Positions 24,601 to 35,390 of a stretch of 38,799 bases of DNA are shown piece after piece. Position 1 is the stretch's first letter. The number at the start of each line of letters is the position of its first letter. The position numbers and the translations under genes are program-made. The stretch comes from Brachionus koreanus. Its lineage: Eukaryota; Rotifera; Eurotatoria; Ploima; Brachionidae. The stretch is taken from NCBI GenBank assembly GCA_016987375.1, contig PJRA01000412.1:1649624-1688422 (forward strand), read 5' to 3'. A model generated the notes under the pieces. It saw nothing but the letters and a program-made list of their open reading frames with translations. It did not search any database and was not told the DNA's origin.

Positions 24601-25291
24601 AATTAAAAGCAAGCTGCAGAGATGTGAAATTTCGATTATCGGAAAAGAAATTGCGACCTAAAAGATTGGATGAGCTCAAGGATGTTTTGAACAAAAGTGT
24701 TGGATTTTTAGCTCATACAAAAAATTTAACTGGTGAAAATTTGCCATTAACAGAAACCGAATGGAATTCCTTGGACAAATTAATAAATAATACTAAAGTC
24801 CTAAATATATATTAAATCAAAATAAAATTTAATAAAATTTTAAACTTTTTAAGGAATGGAGAGTTAAAATGCTTAATGAACAAGCTAAAGTGTCAGATAA
24901 TGAACAGCCAAAACTTTTATCAACAGACATAGCAGATAAAATAGACGAATTGAAGAGAGAAATTGGATATCTTTCATCAAAAATAAAATATTTTAGACCA
25001 AAGAAGAAATCAACTGAAAGTACAAACAATAAAACAAATAGTACATCAAATAATGAAACTGAAGATTCTGAAAAACAAGAATCTACAAGTACAGATAAGC
25101 CATCAGAAAAAGAGGATTCTGAAAAAAATGACGAGCAAAATGATAGGCAAAATTATGCAAATAATGAAGATCCACAAGAGGAAAACAACAAATCTCAATC
25201 AAAAGGTATGAATGAAAAATAAAAATTTTAAAATTTAAAATTTTATTTATTTAATTTAGATCAAGAATCTACTGATAATCCAGAATTGTAA
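21636..25291 (+). CDS. HYOU1: HYOU1/GRP170, ER-lumenal large Hsp70, sixteen exons, 950 aa
   Basis: This is an ER chaperone and nucleotide-exchange factor for BiP. Exons: 21636-21714, 21771-21864, 21924-22157, 22217-22293, 22348-22476, 22527-22698, 22755-23153, 23205-23337, 23390-23583, 23634-23772, 23823-23883, 23934-24016, 24071-24526, 24579-24797, 24854-25205 and 25260-25291. They sum to 2853 bases. Residues 1 to about 27 form a hydrophobic signal peptide. The ATPase starts [17 protein letters not shown], followed by [26 protein letters not shown] and [13 protein letters not shown], all diagnostic of the HYOU1 branch. Next come the beta substrate domain, a Ser/Thr/Glu-rich insert (around exon 13 start) and the helical C-terminal domain, then an acidic low-complexity tail. 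Human HYOU1 is 999 aa. All fifteen introns are 50-59 bases. The last four residues are NPEL rather than the NDEL usual for this protein, so the ER-retrieval signal looks weakened or altered. Confidence 0.94.
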
Positions 25292-26206
25292 GCGTATTAT
25301 TAAAATACAAGTCAACTCAATCTTTGTTTAAGATAGTGTGTCTTATTAAAATTTTCATTCGTTATTCTAATTTAAACTTGTAATTCTCGTTATTTGTTAA
25401 TTAATTAAAGATATTATTTTTCATTTATATAAATATCATTATCATATAATAAAATGTTTTTTTTTCTTATATGATAATTCGATATTCATTAAATAAATAA
25501 AAATGTTTTAATCATCTATTTTGGATTATTTGATAAAAAAAAAAAGCAATAAATATTCAATTTGAAAAATTTTTCAATTTCAATTTTAGAATCTGTCAAA
25601 AACCAAAAATCGCTTTAACATTTGAAATCCCTGCTGATTTTTGATAAAAAAACTGAAAATTAATTTTTTAAGAATTAAGAACAAAAAGCTTAGTTTTTAA
25701 CTAAAAGCCATATAAAAATTTTATTTAAGAAATATATTTTATTTATATAAAATATTTAAGTTTAAATTTTTTATAAAGGAGTCTAAAAAACTCCTCGGGT
25801 TTTCTAGTGTTAAATCATAAAATTTTGAATCTTATACATACATCATGTTGTAACAACTGTCATAGTTTGTTTGCTATATGCAAAATATTTTCACATTGTT
25901 ACGATACGCTTATTTGCGTCTTTGACGATAGAAAATTTCTCATTTGTGATGCCAATGATATAATTGAATGATTGAATGATTTCCTAAAACTTTAATTTAA
26001 CAACAATTCTAATTTAATATGTTTTTTTTTTTTTTGACCCTATTCTATCCTACTAGATAATAAATTTAATATGTAATATGGATTTAATCAGGACTAAATT
26101 GAAAAAAACTTTTTTATTGTAAGCAAATGAGAATCTTTAATAATAAAATTTTAGAGTTAATTAATTTTTAATTAATAATTTGTATCGATTTTTAAAGAAT
26201 AAAATT

Positions 26207-26545
26207 AAAGTTCGGACTCGGACTTAACTTAAGACTTGTGACTTTTTAACAACTCTGGAATACATTAGTTACAAGCATTTCTGTTTTTGTTTATCTTATA
26301 TAAAATTTAAAATATCTAAACTTCATTTTTTAATTTTGAACTGAATTTTAAGATCTTTATGAAGCAGATAAATAATTCAAAATTTTTCGTCTCTATACTA
26401 TGATCAAAATTAAATCCAACTTCAACCGAACTTCATAATTTCTGGATTGTCTCACGCTGATACTTTGAGTCCAGAGTTGTTTAAAAGTCACAAGTCTCAA
26501 GCCAAGTCAAATTCCAGGCTTTATTATATAAGTCCGGACTTTTTT
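26207..26545. repeat. MITE-like element with AAGTC-rich inverted arms
   Basis: The left arm (26207-26260) ends gacttgtgactttttaacaa then ctctgga. The right arm (26469-26545) starts ccagagttgtttaaaagtca then caagtct and finishes with agtccggactt. The arms are reverse complements over about 30 bases near their inner ends, and outward both carry a cggactt motif. The roughly 200-base centre has no coding frame. The structure fits a small non-autonomous foldback or MITE-like element, or two independent copies of one repeat in opposite orientation. Confidence 0.55.
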
Positions 26546-27254
26546 GAAATTTATTGACTTCAACATGTCATTTATTTTTAGTATTTAACTACCTTCGATT
26601 ATTTTAAAGCTATAAGTTCACTATGGATTTAACTTCTCTTGGAAAAAGATCATTCTATGTAAAGAACATCGATTCCCTCGATTCGTTTTTTTGAATAATC
26701 TTCTGATCTTGAAAATTTACTTTAGCGAATTGACTTTGATATCAAAGCATACCTAAATTTTTTTGGTTTACTCATTTTTATCTTTGATAAGTTGCTGTTT
26801 GAGTATTTCAATCACTATAATCTAACAGCTTCTTTTTCGCTCTCAACTTGGCCCTCTCTGTATCAGAATGCTGGATGTTCCCTGTTCCCGATTATTTAGT
26901 TAGTTTTATTGTTATCATCTTAATTCCAGACTCTCGGTTTTTTTGAAACCATTATCAAACAAATACTAACAAAAAAAAATAGGGTACAGTTGCTGATTTC
27001 CTAATAGAAAGAGGTTAGGTTAGAGAGTTAGTTTTATGTTTGATTCAGTTTTATAAAATTGAAACAAAGAAATTCTAAATCAATCATTTAAAAAATTTGG
27101 GCTCTGTAATTTTTAATTTTTTAAAATTTGTAGCAACAATTCTTTATTATATTTTATTTAAAATTTATAAGAAGTTGTTTAGTGAGATGGTTTAAAATAA
27201 TGATTTTGAATGCTTTGTTCGGAGGTAATTTGTTCAAATGTAATTTTGGACTTA

Positions 27255-27375
27255 GATGTTGCCGGCAAAATAAAAAAATAACATGGGCTCAAAAGTTGTC
27301 TTGATTGTTGGTTTATCATAACTAAGATAGTAAATTTTTTTTCCTACCAATAATAATATAATAGCCGGTAACATC
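27255..27375. repeat. Small inverted-repeat unit in a GC-richer block
   Basis: The arm gatgttgccggc (27255-27266) pairs with gccggtaacatc (27364-27375) with one mismatch. A second pair, atttggtca (27412-27420) and tgaccaaat (27474-27482), follows. The block 27360-27500 is much richer in G/C than its flanks. It may be a relic transposon end or a structured non-coding element. Confidence 0.35.
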
Positions 27376-27818
27376 GCGGTTCAAAAATTATGGCTGCCTG
27401 CTTGACCGCTAATTTGGTCACCCGCTTTTAAAACAGTACATTTAGGGAGTCTTACACGTGGTTAAAAAATTTTTGACCAAATCAACGAACGCTTGTACGG
27501 TTCCCAACACTAGTAGAAATAAATTCTAAAAATATACATTTTTTCATTTTTCTTATTTTTACTATTTTTTTTTTAAAAATATTAAATTATTTTTTTTTTA
27601 ATTTTCAAATTATATTTTTAATTAAAACTTGTCTTCAAATCGATTCAAAAAATTTATCACAAAATTTAAAATTTTTTTTGTTAATTTTTATTTACAAATT
27701 TTTGAAAATAAAGATTTATATTTTATGTTATTTATGATTATTAATTATTTAACTTACTGACTTGTATCTAGCAATTTTTTATCTTTGGTTGAAGCAAGAA
27801 CTATTTATAATTTTCAGT

Positions 27819-28931
27819 TTATACTCTTGAAATACTTGAGGAAGATGTAGAAAATTGATCCAAATTTTCGGAAATATCTTGTTTTTTTGACAAGTTTAAA
27901 CTCTTACGAGTATAGATTGATTTTGCTTGACTTATTACGGGCATTGATTTGTTAGTACTATTCATAATATCTGTTGGCGACTTTGTGTCATGATCCGATG
28001 ATTTCTTTATGCTTATAGTCGAAACAGGCTCATCAGCCTTTTCCATTACTACTTTAGGTCGACTTACCGGACGACCTCTTTTTGGTTTTTTTTGTATATT
28101 GAAAGATTTTTGCAACAAACTTAACTTATCTCCAGCTTCAGTCGTTTCTTGTTTAGTTCTTAAATCACTAAAATTGGTATAATCATTTTTTTCTATAAAA
28201 CTTTCTTCAATTATATCATCGTCTTCATCAACCGAAATTTCTTTATTATTATCATTGCTTCTGGTAATAGAATATTTTTCCTCTTCATTTTCATTTTCTT
28301 CTTCGAAACCGATTATGTCATCATCTTCGTCTATTAAGATAATATCTTCAGAGTCATATTTCATGGGATGAGCAAATTTTGGCTCATTGGATTCTTTTCT
28401 AGATGAAGTTATTGATTTTGGTTGATTGCTCTGATTTGATTTAATGAGCTGATTGAAAATTTTTGTCTCTGATTTTTCATTTGTTTGAATGTCTTTTTTA
28501 ATTTCATCAGGTTTAGTGTCTTTTTTATCTGTTGGTTTTGGTTTTTCTTCAAATTCTTCGACAATGACAGGAACTTTTCTGATTATGTACGATGACTCCG
28601 GAACTTTATATACAATTGTTCGTATCACATTGGGTTTGATTCCTTTATTTTTAGAAACAAAATTCCAAAATTTTATTTCCTCAATATCATAGTCTTTGTC
28701 TTCATAGACTTGCAATTTCAAATCTTCGTTATCATCGATCGATCCACTTATTCCAACTTCTTGGAATTCATTTTGGCATTCTGCTTGTTTAAATGGAAAA
28801 TTTGGTTTTTCACTTTCAAACTCAATTTTGCATTCTCTTGTTCTTTTGAGTGTTTCTAATTGTTTGGCTAGTGGAAGTAAATTTTTTAAAAATTGTTCTT
28901 CTGGCTTTGAACTTTGGTATTCAGATACCAT
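27819..28931 (-). CDS. Unrecognised acidic protein with an AT-hook, 370 aa
   Basis: A single long reading frame from ATG at 28931 to the stop at 27819, with low-complexity, mostly disordered composition. An AT-hook-like core KKPKRGRPVS at residues 281-290 suggests minor-groove DNA binding. Two near-identical acidic blocks, IDEDDDII (about 200-207) and VDEDDDII (about 234-241), look like an internal duplication. The first, with preceding DIILI, also resembles a SUMO-interacting motif. The N-terminal about 125 residues are the least repetitive part (KFWNFVSKNKGIKP, TIVYKVPESSYIIRKVPVIV) and may be a small folded domain. I do not recognise a family; a nuclear chromatin-associated role is an inference. 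It is divergent from the ORP9 gene, sharing a 739-base intergenic region. Confidence 0.7.
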   Translation of the reverse strand: MVSEYQSSKPEEQFLKNLLPLAKQLETLKRTRECKIEFESEKPNFPFKQAECQNEFQEVGISGSIDDNEDLKLQVYEDKDYDIEEIKFWNFVSKNKGIKPNVIRTIVYKVPESSYIIRKVPVIVEEFEEKPKPTDKKDTKPDEIKKDIQTNEKSETKIFNQLIKSNQSNQPKSITSSRKESNEPKFAHPMKYDSEDIILIDEDDDIIGFEEENENEEEKYSITRSNDNNKEISVDEDDDIIEESFIEKNDYTNFSDLRTKQETTEAGDKLSLLQKSFNIQKKPKRGRPVSRPKVVMEKADEPVSTISIKKSSDHDTKSPTDIMNSTNKSMPVISQAKSIYTRKSLNLSKKQDISENLDQFSTSSSSISRV

Positions 28932-29670
28932 TTTTTTTTTTGAATATAAAAATTTTAGATATTAAAAATTTGTGCATAAAATTTTAAAATTATTAATTGC
29001 ATAATAAACATTCAAGATTTGAAGAATTTGCTTTTCTTTTAAATGTTTAGATTTTTTTTTTATAGGATACCTTAAAGTAGAGCTGTTTGCTAGTATTTCC
29101 GATTTTTAAATTATCTTGGAAAAATTACTAATTTCTTCAAAATCGATTTGAAGAACAGCTTGATTTCTCACAAAAATAATTTATGCTCTAATGTAAAAAA
29201 ACCTTGATTAAACCCTAAAAATTTCTAATAATTGAAATGGTGGCTTACAACTTATTGAAAAATATCTCTGTTAACATGATAATTTTTGGGTATAATTAGG
29301 TTTCAAAATATTGTTATTTGAGATCCTTTTTTTTTTAAATCAATTGTTAATAAACTCAAAAGGATAATTTTTAAAATAAAAAAAAATGACAGTATTTTTA
29401 TTATTAATTAAGTGACTGAGCTTTAAAACAAAAATTATTGATTGTATCTAAAATTAAAGAAAATTAGCACTAATTCGGTATCTAGTAGAAATTTTTTTTA
29501 ATAAAAAAATCTAAAATTTTGTACGTCTATTTTAGCAAACTAATGAGATTTTTTCCAATTTCTTAAATTTAATGAAACATTGAGATATTATAAAGAATTA
29601 TGCAAATTTAAAAAAAATTATAAAAATTACTAACAATATTCGGTTATTTATAAATTTTTTGATATAAAAA
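28932..29670. other. Divergent promoter region
   Basis: An AT-rich spacer between the start codons of the AT-hook gene (minus) and OSBPL9 (plus). It must contain both promoters and 5' UTRs. No motif stands out and no frame is open for long. Confidence 0.5.
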
Positions 29671-32600
29671 ATGCCTCATAATGTCCAAGGCCCGTTGAGT
29701 AAATGGACCAATGTCATTCAGGTTGTTAATTTTTAGATTTGATAAAAATAAAATTTTTTTCTCATTCAGGGATGGCAGTTTAGATGGTTTATCTTGGACT
29801 CGAACAACGCAATTTTATCCTATTATACATCTAAAGAGAACATGTCGAGAGGAGAGAGAAGAGGCTGTATTAGGCTCAAAGATTCTTTTATTGGCTACGA
29901 TAATGAAGATGACATCACATTTTCTATTAAAACTTCAGATGAAAAAACTTTTCATTTGCAAGCCGACAGTTTAGAAGAGCGAAAAAAATGGGTAACTGCA
30001 ATTGAAAAGTCAATCCGTCACCATAAAAGCTATGATTCAGATTTGAATTTCACTGGGTTTAATAGCGAATGCGAGCAGAACAACGAATTACCATTTATTT
30101 CTAGTTCCCTTAAGTCTAAAATATCTTTAGAGGAAAAAAATGAACAGTTGTTAAGCGAATCACAAAAATATATTGAAATAATGAGCAAATATTTTAAGGT
30201 TTAGTTTTAAAAATCAAAATTTAAGTTATTAATTTTTTTATGTACCTTTTCCTTAGACTATACATGATCGGCTTTCAGATGAGAGCTCTAAAAATTTATT
30301 TCGAAACGAAGAGCAGCTAAATGCAGGAGAAAATTCAAATAATTCAAATAGTGAAAATTTTTTGAAGTCAAGTCAAGTAAATTTGAAAATAATTCTCATT
30401 TTGTTTGTTGGCTAGCTTTGTATTTTTTAGATACTGATTCAAACGCTCAAGCATTCAATCGATTGGCTACAGATGATTCAATCTAACAGAGGAGAACAAG
30501 CAGACGGGGAATACGAGGATTTTTTTCGAATCATTCACGATCTTAGAGAAAAAATTCATCAATTGCATAAGGATAATTTTAAAAGTATTTATACATTTAT
30601 CTGTTTTTGATCGAATTTTTTTTTCAATTTAAATCTCAAATATTGCTTATTTTTCAAATTAACATTTAAAGATAAAAAGCATAAGGATTATTCAAGTATG
30701 CATAATCAATCATTTAATTAATATAATTTATTTTTAAGAAACAAAATCTGAAACAAAAATAACCGAAGCTAATTTTGGCAAAAAATCAAAGACAGAGGTG
30801 AGTCTAATTTATAAAATTTCAGTCTATAATAGGCGTCTACATTGAAGTCTCATATTCATGCGAAAATCCTCTTTAATTTTAGACCTAATTCCCAAATGAT
30901 TAGGGGCTCATGACTCAGTTGTTTCTTAACAAAGATGCAATTAAATTTGCCTAAAAAAATAGTTACCCTAGAGATAAAAAAGATCAGTTCATGAATAAAA
31001 ATTTTTATTTTTAAAAAATCTGTTTAAACCTAAACTCAAAATTGGAATCTTGTTTTATATTTTCGGCCTAAAATGTTCTCGGGACCACCACTACTACAAT
31101 AAATTTGGTACAAATTATTTTCCTAACAAGTTCTGCAGATTTTATTTAGAAGATATTTGTCATTGAAGTGCTTTATTTTTATTAAGGTATCAAGTATGGA
31201 TGAGATGTCGTCATATTCAAATAGTGAAGACGACGATTCGTCTTTAAACAGTACAAAAATAGCTCAACAAAGAATACAAGAAGACAATGAAAGTGATGAT
31301 TTCTATGATGCTATCGACAATAGCTCCAGGTAAATATCAAAATAAATGAAAAAATTAAATTTTTTTTTCATCTATGCTTAATTAATTTGAAATTAAGCTC
31401 AAGCATTGTTTTTGATCTTGATAAAAAAGATTTTACCCAAAATAAATTAGCCGCAATGGAATCAAATGAATCAAAAAATGTGGATGAAAATAAAATAGAA
31501 ACTGAATCAAGTGAGAAAAAAAGTGATTTAAAGCTAGTTAAAACGGTAAAGTCATCAGCCGATCAAATTAAATGGGAAGATTTGAATTTTTTAGACGAAG
31601 ATCCAACAAATGAAGATGGTAGTAATTTTATGAGAATGGTTGTTTAAAATTGTATTATTTTTATTTAGTTGATTTAAATAACCATCAAAGTGTAATTAGT
31701 CACTTATTAACTCAGGTCCGTATTGGGATGGATCTTACAAAAATTACATTACCTACATTTATTTTAGAAACAAGATCTCTTCTTGAAATGTACGCTGATT
31801 TTTTTGCTCACACAGACTTATTTTTGAGGTAGATTATTCAATAAAAAAAAGAAATAAAAAACTTAATACTTTTAATATTTATTTAGGATTGCCGAAATAA
31901 AAAATCCGCATGAGAGAATGGTTCAGGTAGTCAAATGGTACTTGTCAACATTTCATGCCGGCCGAAAAAGCCCTGTTCCCAAAAAACCATATAATCCAGT
32001 TTTAGGAGAAGTTTTTCAGTGTTGGTATGACATTCCAGAATATTCCTCAAACGATAGTGCTAATGTAATTGATGGTCCGATTCCTTGGGCTACTAAAGAG
32101 CAATTAACTTTTGTTGCCGAGCAAGTATCACATCATCCACCAAGTAAATTTTTAGTAGATTAAAAAAATTCTATTTCTATTCTAGTTATTTTAAAACTAG
32201 TTTCGGCTTTCTATGCAGAGCATTTTAACAAGCGCATCCAACTCGATGGTTTCACATGGACCAAGTCAAAATTTCTAGGCCTGTCTATTGGAGTTCATAT
32301 GGTTGGTAAAGCTGTTTTAAGTCTTTTGGATTTCAACGAAGAATATGTATTTACTTTTCCCAGTGCTTTTGGTCGATCTATTTTAACTGTTCCTTGGTTT
32401 GAACTGGGTGGACAGGTCAATATTAGCTGTTCAAAGTCTGCATACTCTTCGAATATTGATTTCATTACCAAAGTAACTTGTTTAGCTAAAATTAAAAACC
32501 TAAATTAAATAGAATTTTTCTTAAAGCCTTTTTATGGAGGAAAAAAGCATCAGATTCAAGGATCAATTTTTGGTCCGCACAAAAAAGTATTGCACACAAT

Positions 32601-33046
32601 TGAAGGAGAATGGAACGGCACAATGTTTATCAAAACTGGAAAAAAAGTATATTATATTTACTTTTTTTTGAAAAATTTTTAAATCAAGAATAAATTTTAG
32701 CAAGAGATATTTTTGAGCACTCACAATGCTGTTAGTTATAAAAAAAAAACCAGGCCTTTGATTGAACAGTTGGATAATGAATCCAGAAAGTAATTAATAT
32801 TTATATTTGTTTTGAGAGCAAATATTTTCTTTTTTTAGATTATGGAAAGAAGTGAGCTACTATTTGCATACAAAACAAATTGAATTGGCAACTGATGCAA
32901 AACAACGAATCGAACAGAAACAAAGAGACGAGAACAAACTGAGAAAAGAGCGCAATTTGAGATGGAAACCAAAGTATTTTAGTGAACAAGGTGATAATTG
33001 GATATACGTCAATCCTCTAATAAAACGGTTACATAATAAAATATGA
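29671..33046 (+). CDS. OSBPL9: ORP9-type oxysterol-binding protein, fourteen exons, 768 aa
   Basis: A lipid-transfer protein of ER-Golgi and ER-endosome contacts. Exons: 29671-29721, 29770-30198, 30257-30376, 30431-30584, 30672-30695, 30739-30797, 31187-31329, 31398-31618, 31669-31828, 31887-32143, 32201-32472, 32527-32646, 32701-32789 and 32839-33046. They total 2307 bases. The PH domain spans roughly residues 6-112 ([18 protein letters not shown] is almost the ORP9 sequence). A Ser/Asp-rich linker carries a FFAT-like VAP-binding motif DFYDAID at 317-323, after an acidic run. The lipid-binding ORD follows, with [30 protein letters not shown] and the family fingerprint EQVSHHPP at about 532-539. 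The C-terminus ends near KRNxRWxPKYF and [11 protein letters not shown]. Human ORP9L is 736 aa. Exon 5 is a 24-base microexon, and intron 6 (389 bases) is far longer than the rest. Confidence 0.94.
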
Positions 33047-35023
33047 TCATTTTTGTGAAATTTTAAACCAGCGTGTTTTAGTTTGATTTTTTAAGTCATT
33101 TGACCTTAAATTAAAAAAAAAAATTATTTAAATTAATTTTTTAATCGTTGTCAACGTGAGCTTTTAACATGTAGACTCTATAGTTTTGCTAATTTTATTA
33201 GAAAAAAAAATTCCAATGCATATATTTAAAATATTAGTAAAAAATGCAAATTATTTTTCTATAATATTTATTAAATTTTAAATATTTATTCCATTAAAAT
33301 AAATTTTTCGACATGTAAATTTTTTTTTTTCAATTAATCAAACTTTGTATAACCTGATTTTCATAACTAGAAATTTTTCTTTAGTGAATTTTGTCTTCGA
33401 AGTGTTTTGTTTTTGTTCTTTGGCATAGAGTTGATAAAAAATACCATTTTTTTTTCTAAAATGCGACATCAGTGTATTAAAATTACAATTTTTTAAACAT
33501 TATTTTTTTATTTTTTCTTCCCCAAAGTATTATTATTGTTCACTTTTCGTTTTAGATATGGTCATTTAATTTAAAAGCATTTTTGGGAATATTATAATTT
33601 AATTTCTAAATCTAGAATATTAAAATATGGCTTTACTTTAAGAAAATCACAAGAGTCATAACTACCAGAAAATTAAACTATTTAAACATATATTAAGAAG
33701 TCGTATGAATAATTATAGATACAATCAGAAGTGTGTTTTTATTATTTGTCAATTTTGAATTTATAAAATATAATTCAAAAATTTTAAATCAAATTTAGAA
33801 AATTTTTATTTAGTTTGAAGAAATTAGTAAAAAAAAAACAACAAATTTTTTTTTTATTTAATCACATTAAAAAAAAGAAAAATTGGATTAGAATGATTTG
33901 TTCTGATGAGCTAAAATACCTCGAGAAATAGAGCTAATTAAATTTTTTTTCCTTCCGAAACTTATTGTGATATTAAGTCTGATGTAAAATTAAATCCAGC
34001 AGCTAAAACAAACTTGCACTAATTAGACTAAATCTTATTTTATTCCTGCTTTATTGGTACGAATTGCATTATTTTTTTGCCGATAAGCCTTCCCATTAAG
34101 TCCGGATTTATTTTTCAAAATTTAAATTTGTCCAAATTATTGTGAAAGTATTAAGTTGCTTTTGTATTTTATTTAAAGAGTTTAATTTTAATTGCTAATA
34201 GCTTGAAGCTGTGTTTAAAAAAAAAATTTAGAAATATAAAGTTAGAGCTAATGCCATAGATTAAAATATATTCTTATTATTAAGCAAAGTGCAAACAACA
34301 CAAAATTAAACGGTCTCAAATCAAATCTTTACCAACAGAATAATTTGGAACTTTTTTGTATGGGCTCGTAAAAAAAATAATCGCTAAAATGTAAATTTAG
34401 AGGAAAATGTTTATTTTTTTTTATTAAGGTGAAATAAATTGCTTACTGGAATTTTTGTTGTTCATTTGAATAAAAATAACAGAGATGTGTTTTGGATAAA
34501 TAAAGCTAGTTAGATCTCAGTCATCAATTAAAATGTATCCACCATAAAATTAAAATGAGGCAAAGTTATTTTTTCAATTTATCAAATTACTTTCTAGTTA
34601 TAAAAATATGCTTCAAAAAACCAGTGTAGAATAGATAAAGGAGGCTAAAATTTATTTAATCTAATCTAGGTAATTAAAATGATGAATGTCTTGAAATTTC
34701 TTTAATAATAAAGTGTTCCATGTCAACAATGAAGTGCTTTTCAATGCATTTAAACCAAACTTGAACTTGTTTTAAAGAATTTTGAAATCGACAATTTTCA
34801 GGCCAATTAACTAGGCTTAAACATGAAAACTAAAATTTTCTAGTGGCATACACAAATTTGTTTAGCTTGGTTTTTACAATCAGAAACATTATATAACTCA
34901 AATACATTTATTTTTATGAACAGCGAAATTAAAAAGGAAAACTTATTATTTAACAAAAATTTTAAATGCCTATTTAGATTTTAAAATAAATAAACCGAGA
35001 AACTTGAGTCGGATACGACTAAA
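33047..35023. other. AT-rich intergenic region between OSBPL9 and LRRC49
   Basis: About 2 kb with no open frame, RNA gene or repeat that I can support. Both neighbours are on the plus strand, so it holds the OSBPL9 3' end and the LRRC49 promoter. Confidence 0.55.
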
Positions 35024-35095
35024 ATGAATCACAACAAAATAAACCGGAGCTTTTTAGTTCGCGTGTACGAACCCGTCACTCATCACAAAAGACCG
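35024..35095 (+). other. Possible first exon of the LRRC49 gene
   Basis: An ATG at 35024 opens a 24-codon frame ending at a strong donor (CCG|GTAAGG). The only acceptor-like AG near the next exon (acaag at 35361-35365) does not keep the frame. The segment may be untranslated leader with a short upstream frame, or use the weaker internal donor GT|GTACGA, which would restore phase. The protein has no resemblance that I can name. Confidence 0.35.
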
Positions 35096-35390
35096 GTAAG
35101 GCTTTTTTTTCCTATCACTCAAGGAGACTTTAACTGAGAGAATGAGCAAAATCTGATTAAAGTTCGAAGCTTTTTGCCCCGAGCAAAATGTTTTTCTTTG
35201 ACAAACATACTCAGCATACCTTAGATTTTCAAAATGAAAAAAAGATTTCTATAAACAGACACTAATCGTTTCTATTAGTTATGAAATATGAGCATAAAAT
35301 TTATATTGTTGCCTAAATTAAATTTCTTGTTTAAAAAAAAATAAATTTGTTGTAAATTTGACAAGCAATTTATTGGAAAATTTTGATGTC

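Larger units (their letters stand above)
25292..27818. other. Intergenic region with inverted-repeat elements
   Basis: About 2.5 kb with no supportable gene between two converging genes (HYOU1 plus, the AT-hook gene minus). It contains a 6-bp-stem hairpin at 25777-25795 (aggagt / actcct), the AAGTC-rich inverted pair at 26207-26545, and a GC-richer block at about 27250-27500 with short inverted repeats. Confidence 0.55.

Noticed and set aside
28489..28692. Plus-strand 67-codon frame
   Set aside because: Antisense of the AT-hook gene.
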